From the NCBI GenBank assembly GCA_009783495.1, contig WRDJ01000025.1, positions 1 to 7,669 on the forward strand: a DNA stretch of 7,669 nt, given 5' to 3'. Both the position numbers and the translations under genes were made by a program. Origin of the DNA: Clostridiales bacterium (lineage in GTDB: Bacteria; Bacillota; Dehalobacteriia; UBA4068). This document shows positions 5,186-7,669 of this stretch, one piece after another; position 1 is the first letter of the stretch; every line of letters begins with the position of its first letter. The notes below the pieces were generated by a model. It had not been told where the DNA came from. It was given only the letters and a program-made list of their open reading frames with translations, and searched no databases.

Positions 5186-7669
5186 ATGGGCACGGGAACC
5201 TTGATCGTAAAAGCCTATATGGCAAACGGCGCCGTGCCGGTAGAGGGCGCGAACGTCGAAATCACCGGCAAAAACGGGAACAACTTGTATAAACTGAAAA
5301 CGGACGCTTCCGGCAAAACCGAAACCGCGGCGCTTTCCGCGCCGGATAAGGAATGTACCCTCGACCCGGATTATGGCGGCGCGACCTATTCCGTATGCCA
5401 GGCTAAAGTCAGCGCCCCGGGACTGGTCACGGAGATCATCAGCGGCGTGCAGATATTCGACACGGTGGAAGCCGTGCTGGAAGTAGAAATGCACCCCCTT
5501 CTTGAGGACGGGGAAAGTGAGAACGAGATTAATATTCCCCCGCATGAACAGGTCTTACGCGCCTCGCATGAGCAGGAAGGCCCGGCGCCCTCCTTGCCCG
5601 GAAGGGGCTTTCCGCGGGTCATCATCCCGGATTTCATAACCGTGCATCTGGGCAGATATAATGTGAGCGCGCGCAATATCAGGGTGCCCTTCCCGCTCTA
5701 CGTCAAAAACGTGGCCTCCAGCGAAATTTATCCCACCTGGCCGGAAGCCTCTCTGGAAGCGAATATCCGGGCCATTATGAATTTCGCGCTCAACCGGGTC
5801 TATACCGGCTGGTACCGCATCAGGGACTATAATTTCGACATCACCAGTTCGACCGTCACAGATATGTATTTCGTGGAAGGGCGGGATATTTTCGCTAATA
5901 TCGGCGTGGTCGTAGACCGGGTTATCGGCGAATATCTGCGCCGCCCCAATCACAACGAGCCTTTCTTCACCGAATTTTGCGACGGCAGGACGGTGAGCTG
6001 CGCCGGCATGTCGCAATGGGGAACGGTTACTTTAGCCAACCAGGGCTATTACCCGTTGCGCATCCTGCGCCATTATTATCCGGGCGACCTGATGATTGAC
6101 AGCGCGCCCATAACCTCGATCACGGAATCTTTCCCCGGCGTTCCCCTCTCGCAGGGAAAACAAGGGCCGGACGTGGAACTGATGCAGAAATATCTCAACC
6201 GCATCCGCCAGAACTATCCGCTCATCACCAATATCCCCGACCCCAACGGCGTTTACGGAACGGATACGGTGGGCGCCGTGCGCTCTTTCCAGCAAATCGT
6301 TTCCCTGCCGCAAACCGGCGTCATTGACCGGGCCACCTGGAACAGGATCTGCTGGTATTATGTGGCTGTCACCAAGCTGGCCGAACTGACCAGCGAGGGC
6401 GACCGCATCGTCACGGGCACGATCCCGCCCAATTCGGTGATCAGCATGGGCGCGAAAGGCGGCCTGGTCACCCGCCTGCAATTTATGCTTACTTATGTCG
6501 CGCAGTTTTATCCCGAGATCCCGGAGGTGGCGCAGGACGGCGCTTTCGGCTCCGGCACGAGAAACGCCGTCATGGCCTTTCAGGAACGCTTCGGCCTGAC
6601 CCCGGACGGCGTGACCGGCCCCGCTACCTGGGCCGAGCTTTATGAAGTCTATTTTGCCGTCAAAGGCACGGTTCCGGATCAGCCCCCGCCGCCGCCCGAC
6701 GGCCCCGTTTTCCCCGGCACGGCGCTCAGATTAGGTTCGCGCGGGGAGGACGTGCGCCTCATGCAGCAATACCTGAACGCGCTCTCAACGATTTATCCTA
6801 ACATCCCCAGGATCACGGCAGACGGCGTATTCGGCCCGGCCACGGAAAACGCAGTCATGGCCTTCCAGCGGCAATTCGGCCTGACCCCCGACGGCGTAAT
6901 CGGCCGCCTCACCTGGAACGCCGTCGTTGACCAGTATAACCGCCTTCCCGCCTCTCCCCCGCCCGGCGGCCCGGCTTATCCGGGAACCCCGCTCAGGGTG
7001 GGCTCACGCGGGGAGGACGTGCGCATCATGCAACAATACCTGAACGCGCTCTCAACGGTTTATCCTAACATCCCCAGGATCACGGCAGACGGAGTTTTCG
7101 GCCCGGCCACCCAGAACGCCGTCATGGCCTTCCAGCGTCAATTCGGTCTGACTCCCGACGGCGTGATCGGCCCCGTCACCTGGAACTCCATAGTGGCGCA
7201 ATATAACCGCCTGCCTGAATCTCCGCCGCCCGGCCCGGCCTATCCCGGCGCGCCGCTGCGCCTGGGTTCGCGCGGGGAGAGCGTGCGCCTGATGCAGCAA
7301 TACTTAAACGCCATCCGGGCCGCCTTTCCCTCCATTCCTCAGGTCACGGCCGACGGGGTTTTCGGCCCGCTCACAGAAAACGCGGTGATGGCTTTTCAAC
7401 GGCAGTTCGGCCTGACCCCGGACGGCGTAATCGGCCCCGTCACCTGGAACTCCATCGTCACGCAATATAACAACCTTGCCGCCGGTTCAACGCCCGTCAT
7501 CGCGCTGGACCCGGGCCACGGCGGCAGCGACCCGGGCGCGGTGAACGGCGCGCGCCTGGAAAAGAACGACAACCTCAACATGGCCTTGGCCGTGCGCCGC
7601 ATATTGCAAGCGCAAGGGCATCGGGTGGTCATGACCAGAAGCACGGACGTTTATATCCCCCTGGCGGAA
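5186..7669 (+). CDS. SleC/SpoIID-like peptidoglycan hydrolase with five PG-binding repeats and an Amidase_3 domain (3' end outside window)
   Basis: The frame is open for 828 codons to the window edge, so the C-terminus is missing. Order of domains: 1-105, a transthyretin/carboxypeptidase-regulatory-like beta domain; 106-148, a flexible linker; 150-305, a SpoIID/SleC-like region with YVKNVASSEIYPTWP (172-186; E180 at the catalytic Glu position of SpoIID), C265 and C272, and AGMSQWGT (273-280) leading to RHYYPG (295-300); five peptidoglycan-binding domains at about 319-393, 418-492, 510-598, 599-686 and 687-770; and from 771 an N-acetylmuramoyl-L-alanine amidase domain with DPGHGG (zinc ligand H778) and E792. 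SpoIID-type domains cleave glycan strands, and Amidase_3 removes stem peptides. There is no signal peptide, as in SleC, which fits a protein made inside the mother cell and deposited in the spore. Residues 1-148 may be a pro-region like that of SleC; this is inference. The start is preceded by GGGGGG (5173-5178). An in-frame ATG at 5171 lacks such a site, and an in-frame stop lies at 5150. Confidence 0.9.
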   Translation, partial: MGTGTLIVKAYMANGAVPVEGANVEITGKNGNNLYKLKTDASGKTETAALSAPDKECTLDPDYGGATYSVCQAKVSAPGLVTEIISGVQIFDTVEAVLEVEMHPLLEDGESENEINIPPHEQVLRASHEQEGPAPSLPGRGFPRVIIPDFITVHLGRYNVSARNIRVPFPLYVKNVASSEIYPTWPEASLEANIRAIMNFALNRVYTGWYRIRDYNFDITSSTVTDMYFVEGRDIFANIGVVVDRVIGEYLRRPNHNEPFFTEFCDGRTVSCAGMSQWGTVTLANQGYYPLRILRHYYPGDLMIDSAPITSITESFPGVPLSQGKQGPDVELMQKYLNRIRQNYPLITNIPDPNGVYGTDTVGAVRSFQQIVSLPQTGVIDRATWNRICWYYVAVTKLAELTSEGDRIVTGTIPPNSVISMGAKGGLVTRLQFMLTYVAQFYPEIPEVAQDGAFGSGTRNAVMAFQERFGLTPDGVTGPATWAELYEVYFAVKGTVPDQPPPPPDGPVFPGTALRLGSRGEDVRLMQQYLNALSTIYPNIPRITADGVFGPATENAVMAFQRQFGLTPDGVIGRLTWNAVVDQYNRLPASPPPGGPAYPGTPLRVGSRGEDVRIMQQYLNALSTVYPNIPRITADGVFGPATQNAVMAFQRQFGLTPDGVIGPVTWNSIVAQYNRLPESPPPGPAYPGAPLRLGSRGESVRLMQQYLNAIRAAFPSIPQVTADGVFGPLTENAVMAFQRQFGLTPDGVIGPVTWNSIVTQYNNLAAGSTPVIALDPGHGGSDPGAVNGARLEKNDNLNMALAVRRILQAQGHRVVMTRSTDVYIPLAE
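6713..7495 (+). repeat. Three near-identical tandem peptidoglycan-binding units
   Basis: Units begin at 6713, 6980 and 7244, so periods are 267 and 264 bases (89 and 88 codons). Each encodes PG-x-x-LR(L/V)GSRGE, then ADGVFGP, NAVMAFQRQFGLTPDGVIG and a Pro/Gly-rich linker. The first two units share long identical DNA stretches around the ALST(I/V)YPNIPRITADG segment. The last two share the GPVTWNSIV segment. The two earlier domains of the same family (about 6140-6364 and 6437-6661) are much more diverged. The pattern points to recent duplication or gene conversion of the last three. Confidence 0.88.

Overview
The window looks like chromosome from an endospore-forming member of the Clostridia (Bacillota). 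The evidence is a SleC/SpoIID-like cell-wall enzyme of a type typical of clostridial spore formers, strong AAGGAG/GGAGGT ribosome binding sites, sigma-A-like promoters, a short-type lipobox lipoprotein, and an anaerobic tungsten/molybdenum oxidoreductase. The coding parts are GC-rich and the intergenic parts AT-rich. The taxonomic call is inference, and I cannot name a genus.

Layout, left to right. Positions 1-127 hold three copies of a short dispersed intergenic repeat, two of which form a hairpin. Next comes a two-gene minus-strand operon (178-2339): a small protein with four [4Fe-4S] cluster motifs, then an aldehyde:ferredoxin oxidoreductase (AOR) family catalytic subunit, joined by a 1-nt stop/start overlap. 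Positions 2340-2959 are a 620-nt divergent intergenic region. It has three imperfect copies of a 20-nt direct repeat on the AOR side. On the other side it has a strong promoter and a five-copy, exactly 11-nt-spaced TCAG array in front of a plus-strand gene for a cysteine-rich lipoprotein (2960-3952). A long perfect hairpin (3964-3993) probably terminates that gene and the convergent metF (4019-4891, minus strand). From 5186 a large plus-strand gene runs off the right edge: an N-terminal transthyretin-like domain, a SpoIID/SleC-like catalytic region, five peptidoglycan-binding repeats and the start of a zinc amidase (Amidase_3) domain.

The genes do not form one pathway. The Fe-S protein and AOR should work as an electron-transfer pair oxidising an aldehyde or reducing an acid, substrate unknown. 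MetF supplies or consumes 5-methyl-tetrahydrofolate (methionine synthesis or C1 metabolism). The large enzyme should cut spore or cell-wall peptidoglycan. The lipoprotein is uncharacterised.

I found no convincing new defence or mobile system. The observations most worth following are the 11-nt operator-like array in front of the cysteine-repeat lipoprotein, the repeat cluster upstream of the AOR operon, and the combination of SpoIID-like and amidase domains with near-identical internal repeats.
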